A DNA stretch of 36,847 bases, taken from positions 1-36,847 of the forward strand of contig NZ_CALKTT010000026.1 in the NCBI RefSeq assembly GCF_937997535.1, read 5' to 3'. The position numbers and the translations under genes were made by a program. Every line of letters begins with the position of its first letter. The stretch's first letter is position 1. Below the pieces are notes generated by a model that saw nothing but the letters and a program-made list of their open reading frames with translations, did not search any database and was not told where the DNA came from. Below, one piece after another: positions 10,201-17,172 of this stretch. Source of the DNA: an uncultured Campylobacter sp. (GTDB lineage: Bacteria; Campylobacterota; Campylobacteria; Campylobacterales; Campylobacteraceae).

Positions 10201-11064
10201 CAATACATGTGATCGTCGCAACTCGGATATTGCTTGCCATGTATCTTTATCTTTTATAAAAAGACACCTATCTGCATATTTTTGTGCCTTTTCTTTTTCA
10301 AGCGTCATAAGGTAGGCCGCCACAAAATCATCTACATCGTTTTCGCTCTCAGCAATAATAAAAAGTTTTTTAGCTTCGCCCGAAAAGATGGTCTTAAGCG
10401 CGCTACACGCTTTATCGCGAGAAGAGGTAAAAAGCTCGGGCGGAAAAGCCAGCCCATTAAATTGTGACTGGATCAAGTTGCAATTTTTAAATTTAGATTG
10501 AGTTAAATTCCAGTGTTCAAGCGGGGTTATGATATCACCTAAATTTGACGAAATTCCTATTTTGCAAGCCATCCACTTACCGATAGCGGGAAATTCTCTA
10601 AGCCAATCCGCTAGCTTTACCCCATCTATTATTATAATTCGTTTCCATCCTGTATTTTGCCGCCTTTTAACCCAAGCCCTCTGTTTTGGCTCATTCCAAC
10701 CATTTGCTTCGGCCGAACGCGGAGTAGCGAAGACGAAAGTGGAATTTGCCCGCTCTTCATTGCTCAATTCATCAGTTCTTTTTTGAAAGTCACTACTTGC
10801 TTTTTCTTGAGGATCTTTTCCGGTGCCTATTTCCCAATATGATTTCCCCGCAGGAACAAATTCAAAAAATCCGGTCTCGCAATCTACAATGCCGTCCATG
10901 CCGGGTTGATTTACGGCATCACCGTAAGGTATGCGGCACTCGCTTATATTAGCTGCCGATTGTCTGATAAGTCGACAAATAAGCTCGGGAATTACTCCTT
11001 CGCTCTCACGCGTATCTGCATATCGTGCCAAATCGTTAGGAGTTACAATGCTTGTATGTTTCAT
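7219..11064 (-). CDS. Very large accessory protein: nuclease-like domain plus helical repeats, candidate defence protein
   Basis: It has 1,281 residues, and I do not recognise a named family. Residues 1 to about 170 look like a PD-(D/E)XK-type nuclease domain: D57 in GMDG, then SYWEIGTGK with E78 and K83, then KRT and a later IIIIDG strand. Residues about 205-330 look like a decayed NTPase. The strand LFIIAESENDVDDF sits where a P-loop would be, but no GxxxxGKT is present. From about 380 to the end the sequence is mostly amphipathic helices with many W, E and L, suggesting a HEAT/TPR-like solenoid, rich in acidic and lysine residues near the C-terminus. No signal peptide or membrane segment is seen. 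Base use is visibly richer in AT than the flanking housekeeping genes, so recent transfer is likely. It has its own promoter and stands alone. A single-protein anti-phage role is inference from size, architecture and setting. Confidence 0.7.
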   Translation of the reverse strand: MKHTSIVTPNDLARYADTRESEGVIPELICRLIRQSAANISECRIPYGDAVNQPGMDGIVDCETGFFEFVPAGKSYWEIGTGKDPQEKASSDFQKRTDELSNEERANSTFVFATPRSAEANGWNEPKQRAWVKRRQNTGWKRIIIIDGVKLADWLREFPAIGKWMACKIGISSNLGDIITPLEHWNLTQSKFKNCNLIQSQFNGLAFPPELFTSSRDKACSALKTIFSGEAKKLFIIAESENDVDDFVAAYLMTLEKEKAQKYADRCLFIKDKDTWQAISELRRSHVLVASPRLGLDDEQQNLLALAIEKGHGVIAPFCDAPSIGNDDVIDLKSPPSYQIKEILTKAQFPDALAEEFAKIGNRRLSALMRYLVGVAAPSYAKRNTARELAKACLIGRWDEENKADIQAIEEFVGKSYKEWMEKFRADALRPDSPFTLIEGKWKVISCDEAWDVLGGMISNDDLARFKSIAISVLEERDPALDLLKEERCAASFYGKQLNYSQNIRKGISQTLALMGSRPQALSNCSCNEALNAVNFIVRTLLDGADWERWASIDYYLPLLAEAAPSEFLDAVELSLVDISNSPFHKLFEQEGNGIEGRNYMCGLLWALEELAWSPNYLSRVAVILVDLASIDPGGSWANRPMRSLVNIFLPWHVQTTVKFDIRKAAIKAVIKNQPKIGWSLLLELLPQGCQVTSGNYRPIWRDFIPLDWKDGVFQNEYLEQIAALSELMIDLAKEDVDKFIELIERLSNLPKNAYDFILDYCLSDNIINLPEEKRYLVWEKLDEIVRRHRKFSNTNWALPEEKLCKIKNIADSLAPSSPEIKYRYLFNGVVFELLDGDGDRDMQIERLAKKRNSAIKEILDSGGLIKCINFAKKVASPFDVGRALGEIEYDLIENELLPTFLDSNDEVEKQVLSGYARIKFYKIGIDWAEMIMQKDWSLEQRAKFLLLLPFNEEIWKAVSKYLGENSEDLYWKNVKVNPYESDSNLNEATEKLLTYGREGAAVICAAHKANKAEINEALAVRSLISVLDSKSGKQELTDYSYVAYDVVELIKRLQKSKTIDQDILLKIESRFFSWLKRFSTEESPTAIEKKLASDPQFFADMIALAFRSKYDKSDSAKEIDENKRYLAQNAYDILYEWKLYPGVKEDGKFDENAFKEWIKEAKRITEETGHIGVARHYIGQILTYAPADPGGLWIHKAVADILDARDADKIRSEFTLTLFNRRGIHTFTYGREERELAKQNQEKAEALDAEGFTRFATIMREFAEQYLKIANEEEKVDIYE

Positions 11065-11098
11065 ATTATTAATAATTCCTTTCTATATTTATGTCCCT

Positions 11099-11104
11099 AT
11101 TATA
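11099..11104 (-). promoter_or_regulatory. Putative -10 box for the 1,281-residue gene
   Basis: TATAAT on the minus strand, 35 bases before the ATG at 11064. GAAAGGA precedes the ATG. This perfect -10 box indicates the accessory gene is transcribed on its own. Confidence 0.6.
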
Positions 11105-11212
11105 TTTCACTCGATATACCTTTTACGTTATCTTAATCTCATAATGTAAACCTAAAGAGTACTTTAATCCTCTTTATCGGAACATAGATTTCACAGAAAT
11201 TATCAAATTTAT

Positions 11213-11254
11213 GAACAGTAAAATTTATTGAAGAAATTGTTATAAATACTGTCC
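11213..11254 (-). terminator. Imperfect hairpin after the 341-residue secreted protein gene
   Basis: The arms GAACAGT..ATTTAT and ATAAAT..ACTGTCC pair over about 13 bp with a three-base bulge around a 13-base loop. It begins four bases beyond the stop codon at 11258. There is no clean U-tract, so it may be a weak terminator or an unrelated inverted repeat. Confidence 0.35.
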
Positions 11255-11257
11255 ATC

Positions 11258-12283
11258 CTACCTAAACACATCATCCATCGGCGTGCTTTCGCATTTCTTG
11301 CGGTCCGCTTCTACAGAGAGCAGGCGAGCTTTGCTTTCGTCTAAAATTTTCGGAGTAATAACAAGCCCCGGCAGATCTAAGGAATTTACGGCGTGCTTGC
11401 CGGCAAACGCCCCCAGGCCTCTGCCAAATATCCCGTTTACGCGCCCGTTCATATCATAAATCTCGCTTCCGTCGCAGTGAAAGACATTGCCGGAGATGCA
11501 CTCGCATTTAAGCCCATCCGCAGCCTCTGTGTATCTGTAGTCCTCGACGTAAAGCGCACCGCTTACGCCGCGGACGCTACTAATGGGATTGTAAATTAAC
11601 ACGGCTAGAATTTCATTCTTTTGCGGATTTGAGATCTCCCACTCCACGGCGCGATATGAGCTAAGCAGTAGCACGATGGGCTTATCGGATTTGGCTAAAT
11701 TTAGCTTGACGCGATTATTCATCTGCGCGCTTTCGTAGATCGCGCCGAGCCACAGATCGTAGTCCTTATCCGCGGGGATCTTGGCTACGGCGTCCTTTTG
11801 ACGATAAAATGGCTCTACATCTTTAAAATCCACGAAAAGCTCACTGGAATGCGCGTCATTTAAAAACCACGCTTCGATCTTGTGCTTGCCCTTGCTAAAT
11901 TTATACGTAAGCGGGCGCTTTTGATTGCTAGATGTTCCGCCTAGCACGTCCGTGCCATCTACGGCGATTACCAGCGTGGACCAGCCGTAATCTCCTAGCA
12001 CCATCTTTTCGACATCTGCGTCGAAATTAAACTCGCCGACCCAATACGCCATAAGATTTGGAGACGGGATTTCATGGAAAGAATTTCCTTCGTAATTGAC
12101 GCTAATGCGATCGACGTTTTCAGAGAAAACCACTTTCTTAGGCTCATCTTTATTCAGATAAAACGCCAAAAACTTATCCTGCGGGATCTGCGCATCCGCA
12201 GTAATCTCTTTCGCCCATTTTTGCATATTGCTCTCTTGCGCGAACGCCGCAAATGCAAGCACCAAAATAATCAAAAACCTCAT
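11258..12283 (-). CDS. Secreted protein with PA14-like segment, function unknown
   Basis: It has 341 residues with a short signal peptide (MRFLIILVLAFAAFA, cut near QES). Residues about 80-160 contain a segment that resembles a PA14-type carbohydrate-binding fold: YWVGEFNF, then VIAVDGTDVLGG, then KFSKGKHKIEAWFLND. That comparison is by eye and moderate. The C-terminal third has the pair CECISGNVFHCDG and a Gly-rich stretch (GRVNGIFGRGLGAFAG). Export to the periplasm or surface is likely. It stands alone between the large accessory gene and the repeat array. An AGAAAGG RBS precedes the ATG. Confidence 0.65.
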   Translation of the reverse strand: MRFLIILVLAFAAFAQESNMQKWAKEITADAQIPQDKFLAFYLNKDEPKKVVFSENVDRISVNYEGNSFHEIPSPNLMAYWVGEFNFDADVEKMVLGDYGWSTLVIAVDGTDVLGGTSSNQKRPLTYKFSKGKHKIEAWFLNDAHSSELFVDFKDVEPFYRQKDAVAKIPADKDYDLWLGAIYESAQMNNRVKLNLAKSDKPIVLLLSSYRAVEWEISNPQKNEILAVLIYNPISSVRGVSGALYVEDYRYTEAADGLKCECISGNVFHCDGSEIYDMNGRVNGIFGRGLGAFAGKHAVNSLDLPGLVITPKILDESKARLLSVEADRKKCESTPMDDVFR

Positions 12284-12301
12284 TACCGACCTTTCTTATT
12301 T

Positions 12302-12307
12302 CGTATA
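12302..12307 (-). promoter_or_regulatory. Possible -10 box for the 341-residue gene
   Basis: TATACG on the minus strand, 19 bases before the ATG at 12283 and directly after the hairpin at 12313-12351. This would give a very short leader. The box is weaker than others in the window. Confidence 0.3.
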
Positions 12308-12312
12308 AAAGT

Positions 12313-12351
12313 AAAATCCCTAAACCTAAAAGCCCTAGGCTTAGGGATTTT
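12313..12351 (-). terminator. Strong 15-bp hairpin, probable terminator of the thiC-mrp unit
   Basis: The arms AAAATCCCTAAACCT and AGGCTTAGGGATTTT pair over 15 bp with a single mismatch around a nine-base loop. On the minus strand the stem ends in GGGATTTT followed by ACTTTT. It is the only strong hairpin between the end of mrp (13180) and the promoter of the next leftward gene. It would therefore stop transcription coming through the array. As the run ends in T on both strands, it could act in either direction. Confidence 0.6.
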
Positions 12352-12360
12352 GCCGCTTTA

Positions 12361-13175
12361 GCTTCCTGCCTATACGAATGAAATTTCAGCTGCTTAAATT
12401 TCAGCTGCGCGAGAAATTTACTTCCGCAATCACTACAGATAAAATTTCATCCCAAATAAACTCTACAGAGACTTTCGCAGATAAACTCCACCGCCATAAG
12501 GCCCGGCGAAGTAAAATTTAAACTAGCGCAATACTGCAGCTACCGCTAAAAAGCTAGACGCGATAAATTTCAAGCCTAAAATTCATATTTTAAAGCCCCA
12601 TCTTAAAATTTTAAAACAAAGTTTTAGCGATAAATTTTGCATTTTGAAATTCCGCAGCAAAGCTTTATGCTTAAAATTTTACATTTGAAAACTCCAAGAC
12701 GGAATTCTACGGCAAATTTTACCTCGCTGAATTGCGCGTTTGGAATTTAATTTTCGCCGTAAAATTCTGCGCTTAGAATTTTATCTGAACCCTCACACAA
12801 CGAAGCTTGGGTAAAATTGTAGCTCGAAATTTCAAGCTTTAAAATTTAATGCTACAACCTCTGCACGAAATTCTATACACAAAAATTTTACTGGCGCCAT
12901 AAAATTTCGCGGCAAAATCGCAGCGGAATTTTAACGCAGAATTTCGAGCTACAAAATTCGGCTCGAAATTCCGAGCCGCAAAACCCGCGTGAAATTTTAC
13001 CCGCTAAATTTACGGGCAAAATTCTATGACGGATTTGCATACCAAAATTTTGCGAGTATTATAAAATTTGCAGCGAAATTCGACGAGAAATTTCAAACTA
13101 TTAAATTCCACGTTGAATTTCAATCTGCAAAATTCACGAGAAATTCCGCGCTAAATTTGACGCCGCACCCGCCAA
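12361..13175. repeat. Dense RAATTY array, 37 copies, with about 13-bp spacing
   Basis: No gene is seen. By hand I count 37 RAATTY hexamers (AAATTT, AAATTC, GAATTT, GAATTC), while only three other AATT tetramers occur in a different context. Between 12606 and 13153, 25 of 29 start-to-start intervals are 11-15 or 24-29 bases, so the core recurs at about 13 bases or twice that, with a GC-rich spacer of about seven bases. RAATTY is the CtsM methylation and DNA-uptake site of C. jejuni. One spacer pair forms a hairpin near 12957-12979 (CGGCTCG / CGAGCCG). Confidence 0.8.
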
Positions 13176-13179
13176 AGCC

Positions 13180-14274
13180 CTAATTCGAGCAGGCGCTCTT
13201 GCCGTCCATCACCGGCTGGATCGCGGAGTTATCCGCCAGCTCCTCGCGATCGATCTTCTCGATCTTTTCCCACAGCTTGCGCGCGGCATCTTCGTAGCGC
13301 TTCGCGCTCAAAGAACCTGGCGCATAGAAGCTTACCGGCTTGCCGCTGTCGCCGCCCTCGCGGATAGCGATCTCGATCGGGATCTCGCCGATTACTTCGG
13401 TATTGTATCGCTGCGCTAGCTTTTGCGCGCCGCCGCGGCCGAAGATGTCGTACTCCTTGCCGTTATCGGGGCAGATGAAGCCGCTCATATTCTCGATAAG
13501 GCCTGCGATCGGGATGTGGAGCTTTTCGAACATATCAAGCCCGCGAGCGCTGTCGTCCAGCGCGACTGTCTGTGGCGTCGTAACGCACACGCCCGCCGTT
13601 ACCGGCACGCTCTGAGCGAGCGTAAGCTGCGCGTCGCCCGTACCCGGAGGCATATCCAAAAACAACACGTCCAGATCGCTCCACGCCACGTCTTTTAGTA
13701 GCTGCTCGATCGCCTTCATTATCATAGAGCCACGCCAGATAAGGCTCGCGCCCTCCTCCATCAGCACGCCCATGCTCATCATCTCCACGCCGTGGCTTAA
13801 AATCGGCTTTAGCTTCTGCCCCACGACGCTTGCTTGCGTCTTATCCTCGCCTAGCATTCGCGGCAAATTCGGCCCGTAAATATCGGCATCCAAAATCCCC
13901 ACCCTCTTTCCGAGCTTTGCCGTGCTGATGGCTAAATTTAGCGTCGTCGTGCTCTTGCCTACGCCGCCCTTGCCGCTGCTGATCATCACGAAATGCTTGA
14001 TCTGCGGCGCGATATTTTTGCCGCTGCGAGAATTGCTCTTTTCCTCGGCGATCTTGGGTTGTTTGATTAAAATTTCGGCATCCGCGCCGAGCGCCTTTTG
14101 CGCCGCCGATCTAAGCTCTGCTGCAATTTCAGGCTTGGCGCTGGGGATTTCGATCCCTACGAAAATTCTATCGCCGATCTCGACCTCTTTTACAAATCCA
14201 AAATCCACGATACTTTTAGAAAAGCCCGGATAGATCACGCTTTTAAGCAAATTTAAGACTTCGTCTTTACTCAT
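13180..14274 (-). CDS. mrp: Mrp/ApbC-family iron-sulfur cluster carrier ATPase
   Basis: This cytosolic P-loop ATPase of the Mrp/Nbp35 group is thought to carry Fe-S clusters to target enzymes. Residues 1 to about 75 form a MIP18-like domain. The deviant Walker A SGKGGVGKST lies at residues 100-109, DADIYGPNLPRMLG at 129-142 and DMPPGTGD at 207-214. The usual CxxC cluster site is incomplete: C268-P-D-N271 has Asn where the second Cys is expected. Another Cys lies in the C-terminal tail (SACSN), a tail style also seen in H. pylori Mrp. The start overlaps the stop of thiC (ATGA), so the two are coupled. ThiC is itself a 4Fe-4S enzyme, which makes the pairing sensible. Confidence 0.9.
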   Translation of the reverse strand: MSKDEVLNLLKSVIYPGFSKSIVDFGFVKEVEIGDRIFVGIEIPSAKPEIAAELRSAAQKALGADAEILIKQPKIAEEKSNSRSGKNIAPQIKHFVMISSGKGGVGKSTTTLNLAISTAKLGKRVGILDADIYGPNLPRMLGEDKTQASVVGQKLKPILSHGVEMMSMGVLMEEGASLIWRGSMIMKAIEQLLKDVAWSDLDVLFLDMPPGTGDAQLTLAQSVPVTAGVCVTTPQTVALDDSARGLDMFEKLHIPIAGLIENMSGFICPDNGKEYDIFGRGGAQKLAQRYNTEVIGEIPIEIAIREGGDSGKPVSFYAPGSLSAKRYEDAARKLWEKIEKIDREELADNSAIQPVMDGKSACSN

Positions 14275-15578
14275 TCTTTCTCCTTATTTTCGGTTAAATT
14301 TCTACTGATTTTATATGCGCAAAATTTCGGCCCGCACATCGAGCAAAACTCCGCGCCCTTGTAAATTTCATCGCCCAGGCTCTCGTCATGCAGCTCGCGC
14401 GCATGATCTGGATCGAAGCTAAGCTCAAACTGCCTGTTCCAATCAAAACCATACCGCGCATCGCTCATCTCGTGATCGCGCTCTATCGCGCCCGCTTTGC
14501 CTAGCGCGACGTCCGCGGCGTGAGCGGCGATCTTATGCGCGATAATGCCCTCTCTGACGTCTTTTGCATTGGGAAGCCCCAGATGCTCCTTAGGCGTTAC
14601 GTAGCAGAGCATGCTGGCGCCGCAATACGCAGCCATCGTCCCGCCGATAGCCGAGCTGATATGATCGTAGCCCGCGCCGATGTCGGTCGGAAGCGGACCA
14701 AGTACGTAAAACGGCGCGTCGCGGCAGAGCTTGCGCTCTAGCTGCATATTAAGCTCGATCTCGTTAAACGGGATGTGCCCCGGCCCCTCGATCATCACCT
14801 GCACGTTTTTTTCATTCGCGCGCAGGGCCAGCTCGCCTAAAATTTCAAGCTCGCTAAGCTGCGCCCTATCGGTCGCGTCGTATAAGCAACCAGGGCGCAA
14901 GCCGTCTCCCAGAGATAGCGATACGTCGTAAGCGGCGCAGATATCGCAAATTTCATCAAACGCTTCGTAGAAGGGATTTTGCTTATGAAATTTCATCATC
15001 CACGACGCTATCAGCGAGCCGCCTCTGCTTACGATACCCATCTTGCGACGGGACAGCAGCGGCATAAACTCTAGCTTAAAGCCCGCATGGATCGTGAAAT
15101 AATCCACTCCCTGCCGCGCCTGCTTCTCGATCGTATTAAGAATAGCGCTCGTTTTTAAATTTTTAATATCGCCCAGCTCATGAATCATCTGATAGATCGG
15201 CACCGTGCCTATGGGTACGGGCGAGCGCTCGATTATCGCGGCGCGGATCTCGTCCAAATCGCCGCCCGTGCTTAGATCCATCACCGTATCGGCGCCGTAT
15301 TTTAAGCAAGCCTCAAGCTTTTCCAGCTCGCCCTCGATATCGCTCGTCGTGCCCGAGGAGCCGATGTTTGCGTTGATCTTGCACCGCAGCGCGCGCCCGA
15401 TGCCGACGGGTTTTAAGCTTTTGTGATTAACGTTTGCGGGGATGATCGCTCTTCCTTGCGCGAGCAAATCGCACAAGACCCGCACGTCCATGCGCTCGCT
15501 TTGCGCGACCTCTCTCATCTGTGGCGTCAGCTCGCCTTTTTTTGCAAAATAGATCTGTGATACGCAGCTTTCGGTCAT
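14271..15578 (-). CDS. thiC: Phosphomethylpyrimidine synthase ThiC
   Basis: This radical-SAM enzyme converts aminoimidazole ribotide to the HMP-phosphate pyrimidine of thiamine. The family hallmarks are NANIGSSG, the long conserved core (DTVMDLSTGGD, SRGGS, EGPGHIPFNEIE, GPLPTDIGAGYDHI) and the C-terminal cluster motif CSMCGPKFC. I chose the ATG at 15578 (MTESCVSQ), giving 435 residues, because GAGG lies about nine bases upstream and a longer ORF to 15752 adds a non-conserved basic stretch. I searched the leader for a TPP riboswitch and saw none. mrp follows with an ATGA overlap. Confidence 0.94.
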   Translation of the reverse strand: MTESCVSQIYFAKKGELTPQMREVAQSERMDVRVLCDLLAQGRAIIPANVNHKSLKPVGIGRALRCKINANIGSSGTTSDIEGELEKLEACLKYGADTVMDLSTGGDLDEIRAAIIERSPVPIGTVPIYQMIHELGDIKNLKTSAILNTIEKQARQGVDYFTIHAGFKLEFMPLLSRRKMGIVSRGGSLIASWMMKFHKQNPFYEAFDEICDICAAYDVSLSLGDGLRPGCLYDATDRAQLSELEILGELALRANEKNVQVMIEGPGHIPFNEIELNMQLERKLCRDAPFYVLGPLPTDIGAGYDHISSAIGGTMAAYCGASMLCYVTPKEHLGLPNAKDVREGIIAHKIAAHAADVALGKAGAIERDHEMSDARYGFDWNRQFELSFDPDHARELHDESLGDEIYKGAEFCSMCGPKFCAYKISRNLTENKEKE

Positions 15579-15606
15579 TTTCGCCTCGCTTCTTAAAAAT
15601 GCGCGT

Positions 15607-15612
15607 ATAATA
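15607..15612 (-). promoter_or_regulatory. Putative -10 box for thiC-mrp
   Basis: TATTAT on the minus strand within TTATATTATACG, 29 bases before the chosen thiC start. It supports the shorter thiC start, since it lies inside the longer ORF. Confidence 0.5.
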
Positions 15613-15762
15613 TAACAAATTTCATTAATCCTTACTTTTCTTTTGCCGTTTATTTTCGTAACGCAGGCTGAAATTTTACCGCCGCGCAGGGTAAATTTAC
15701 GCCTAAGATTAAGATATTTTAGCCCGCGAGTCGCGATTAATTTTGCTTTCATTTTTAATACG

Positions 15763-15768
15763 TATAAT
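15763..15768 (+). promoter_or_regulatory. Putative -10 box for the ispDF unit
   Basis: A perfect TATAAT, 28 bases before the TTG start of ispDF, and divergent from the thiC promoter. AAGGAT at 15785-15790 is the ribosome binding site. Confidence 0.6.
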
Positions 15769-15795
15769 TTCGTAACAAAATTTCAAGGATAAAAT

Positions 15796-17172
15796 TTGAA
15801 AGATATATCGCTGATTTTGCTCGCCGCGGGCGATTCGAGCAGGTTTGAGCTCCCCGTCAAAAAGCAGTGGTTGCGCGTGGGCGAGCTGCCGCTTTGGCAA
15901 TACGTCGCGCAGAGCATTGCGCGGGCGCACCCATTTAAAAAAATCATAATCGCCGTGAACGAGGAGGACGTGGGCTATTGCGAGCGCCTCTATGCGTGCA
16001 GCCTAGCCTCGGCACGCGGAGAAAACTCGGAGTGCGGCAAAAGCGCAGAGTGCGGCAAAAGCGCAGAGTGCGGCAAAAGCGTGGAGTGCGGCACGAGCGA
16101 GTATAAATTTAAAAGCGAGCGAGGCGGGATCGGATGCGGCGCTGATGATCTAAACGACGCAAGCAAGCCGCGGGGCGCGGAAAATTTTAAAGCTCAAGTC
16201 GAATGCGACGCAGATGAATGCGGCTCTGCAAATTTAAAATTTCACTTCGCCCCGGGCGGCGCAAATCGTCAAAGCTCGCTAAAAAACGCGCTAAAGCTCG
16301 TAGAGAGCGAGCTCGTGCTCGTAAGCGACGTAGCCCGCGCGCAAATTTCGCCCGAGCTGATCTCCTCGCTGATACGAAATTTAGGCGGCGCGGACTGCGT
16401 CAGCCCCTATCTTGGCGTAAATGACACGACCTATCTCGGCGAGCGCATTGTGGAGCGAGAGGAACTGCGCCTCATCCAAACGCCGCAGCTTTCGCGCACG
16501 GCGCTACTTAAAAAGGCGCTTGAGGGAGACGAAATTTTTACCGACGATAGCGCGGCGGTCGGTAGCGCGGGCGGGCGGTTAGAATTTATAAAAGGCGAAG
16601 CGGGCGCGCTTAAGATCACGCGCGCAAGCGATCTGGCGGCACTAAATTTAAAACCCTGCTCGCGCGATATCTTTTGCGGCACGGGTTACGACGTGCACGT
16701 GCTTGAAAAAGGCGCGGGCATCGTGCTCGGCGGCGTGCAAATTCCATGCGAGTTCGCGCTGATCGCGCACAGCGACGGCGACGTAGCAATCCATGCCCTA
16801 ATCGACGCTATTTGCGGCGCAGCAATGCTGGGAGACATCGGCGAGCTTTTCCCCGACAGCGACGCCAAATTTAAAGGCGCGGATAGCAAGGAGCTGTTAC
16901 GAAAGGTAATGCGGCGCGTCAGAGGCTACGGCTACGAGCTCGTAAACGCCGATATTACGATCATCGCGCAGCGCCCGAAGATCGGTGCTTACAAAGCGCA
17001 GATGCAAGAGGTTTTAAGCGAAATTCTAAACTGCGCCCGCGTCAATGTCAAAGCGACCACGACCGAAGGGCTGGGATTTACGGGCAGAAGCGAAGGCATC
17101 GCCGCGCAGGCTGCGGTAAGCTTGAAATTTTACGACTGGCAAAAGCACGCAGCAAAGGCGCAGGACGTATGA
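15796..17172 (+). CDS. ispDF: Bifunctional IspD/IspF enzyme of the MEP isoprenoid pathway, with an inserted repeat segment
   Basis: One chain performs cytidylyl transfer to methylerythritol phosphate (IspD) and formation of the cyclodiphosphate (IspF). The IspD part shows LLAAGDSSRF and KKQW near residues 8-24 and GGANRQSSLKNAL near 154-166. The IspF part begins near residue 294 with GTGYDVH, then IAHSDGDVAIHALIDA and GDIGELFPDSD. It has 458 residues; C. jejuni IspDF is near 370. The excess is a low-complexity insertion at about residues 67-150 that contains four ECGKSA-type repeats and RAATTY sites. The start is TTG with AAGGAT seven bases away. The downstream regulator overlaps by ATGA. Confidence 0.92.
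   Translation: MKDISLILLAAGDSSRFELPVKKQWLRVGELPLWQYVAQSIARAHPFKKIIIAVNEEDVGYCERLYACSLASARGENSECGKSAECGKSAECGKSVECGTSEYKFKSERGGIGCGADDLNDASKPRGAENFKAQVECDADECGSANLKFHFAPGGANRQSSLKNALKLVESELVLVSDVARAQISPELISSLIRNLGGADCVSPYLGVNDTTYLGERIVEREELRLIQTPQLSRTALLKKALEGDEIFTDDSAAVGSAGGRLEFIKGEAGALKITRASDLAALNLKPCSRDIFCGTGYDVHVLEKGAGIVLGGVQIPCEFALIAHSDGDVAIHALIDAICGAAMLGDIGELFPDSDAKFKGADSKELLRKVMRRVRGYGYELVNADITIIAQRPKIGAYKAQMQEVLSEILNCARVNVKATTTEGLGFTGRSEGIAAQAAVSLKFYDWQKHAAKAQDV
16030..16101 (+). repeat. Four 18-bp tandem repeats inside ispDF
   Basis: The unit GAGTGCGGCAAAAGCGCA is repeated at 16030, 16048, 16066 and 16084. The first two units are identical, the third differs at the end, and the fourth is more diverged. 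Being 18 bp, each unit keeps frame and encodes E-C-G-K-S-A. The near identity suggests recent slippage, so copy number may vary between strains. Confidence 0.93.

Noticed and set aside
11065..11257. Attachment site or direct repeat flanking the large accessory gene
   Set aside because: Comparing 7121-7218 with 11065-11257 by eye I found no matching repeat, integrase, transposase or tRNA.
12361..13175. CRISPR array
   Set aside because: The recurring core is only six bases and palindromic, spacers are about seven bases and vary, and no longer identical repeat is present. No cas gene is nearby.
15579..15752. Longer thiC reading frame with 58 extra residues
   Set aside because: The extension is basic and not ThiC-like, contains the likely promoter, and the shorter start has a good RBS.
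15579..15795. TPP riboswitch in the thiC leader
   Set aside because: I looked on the minus strand for the conserved CTGAGA and ACCTGA-type cores and saw none. The mapped -10 box leaves a leader too short for the element.
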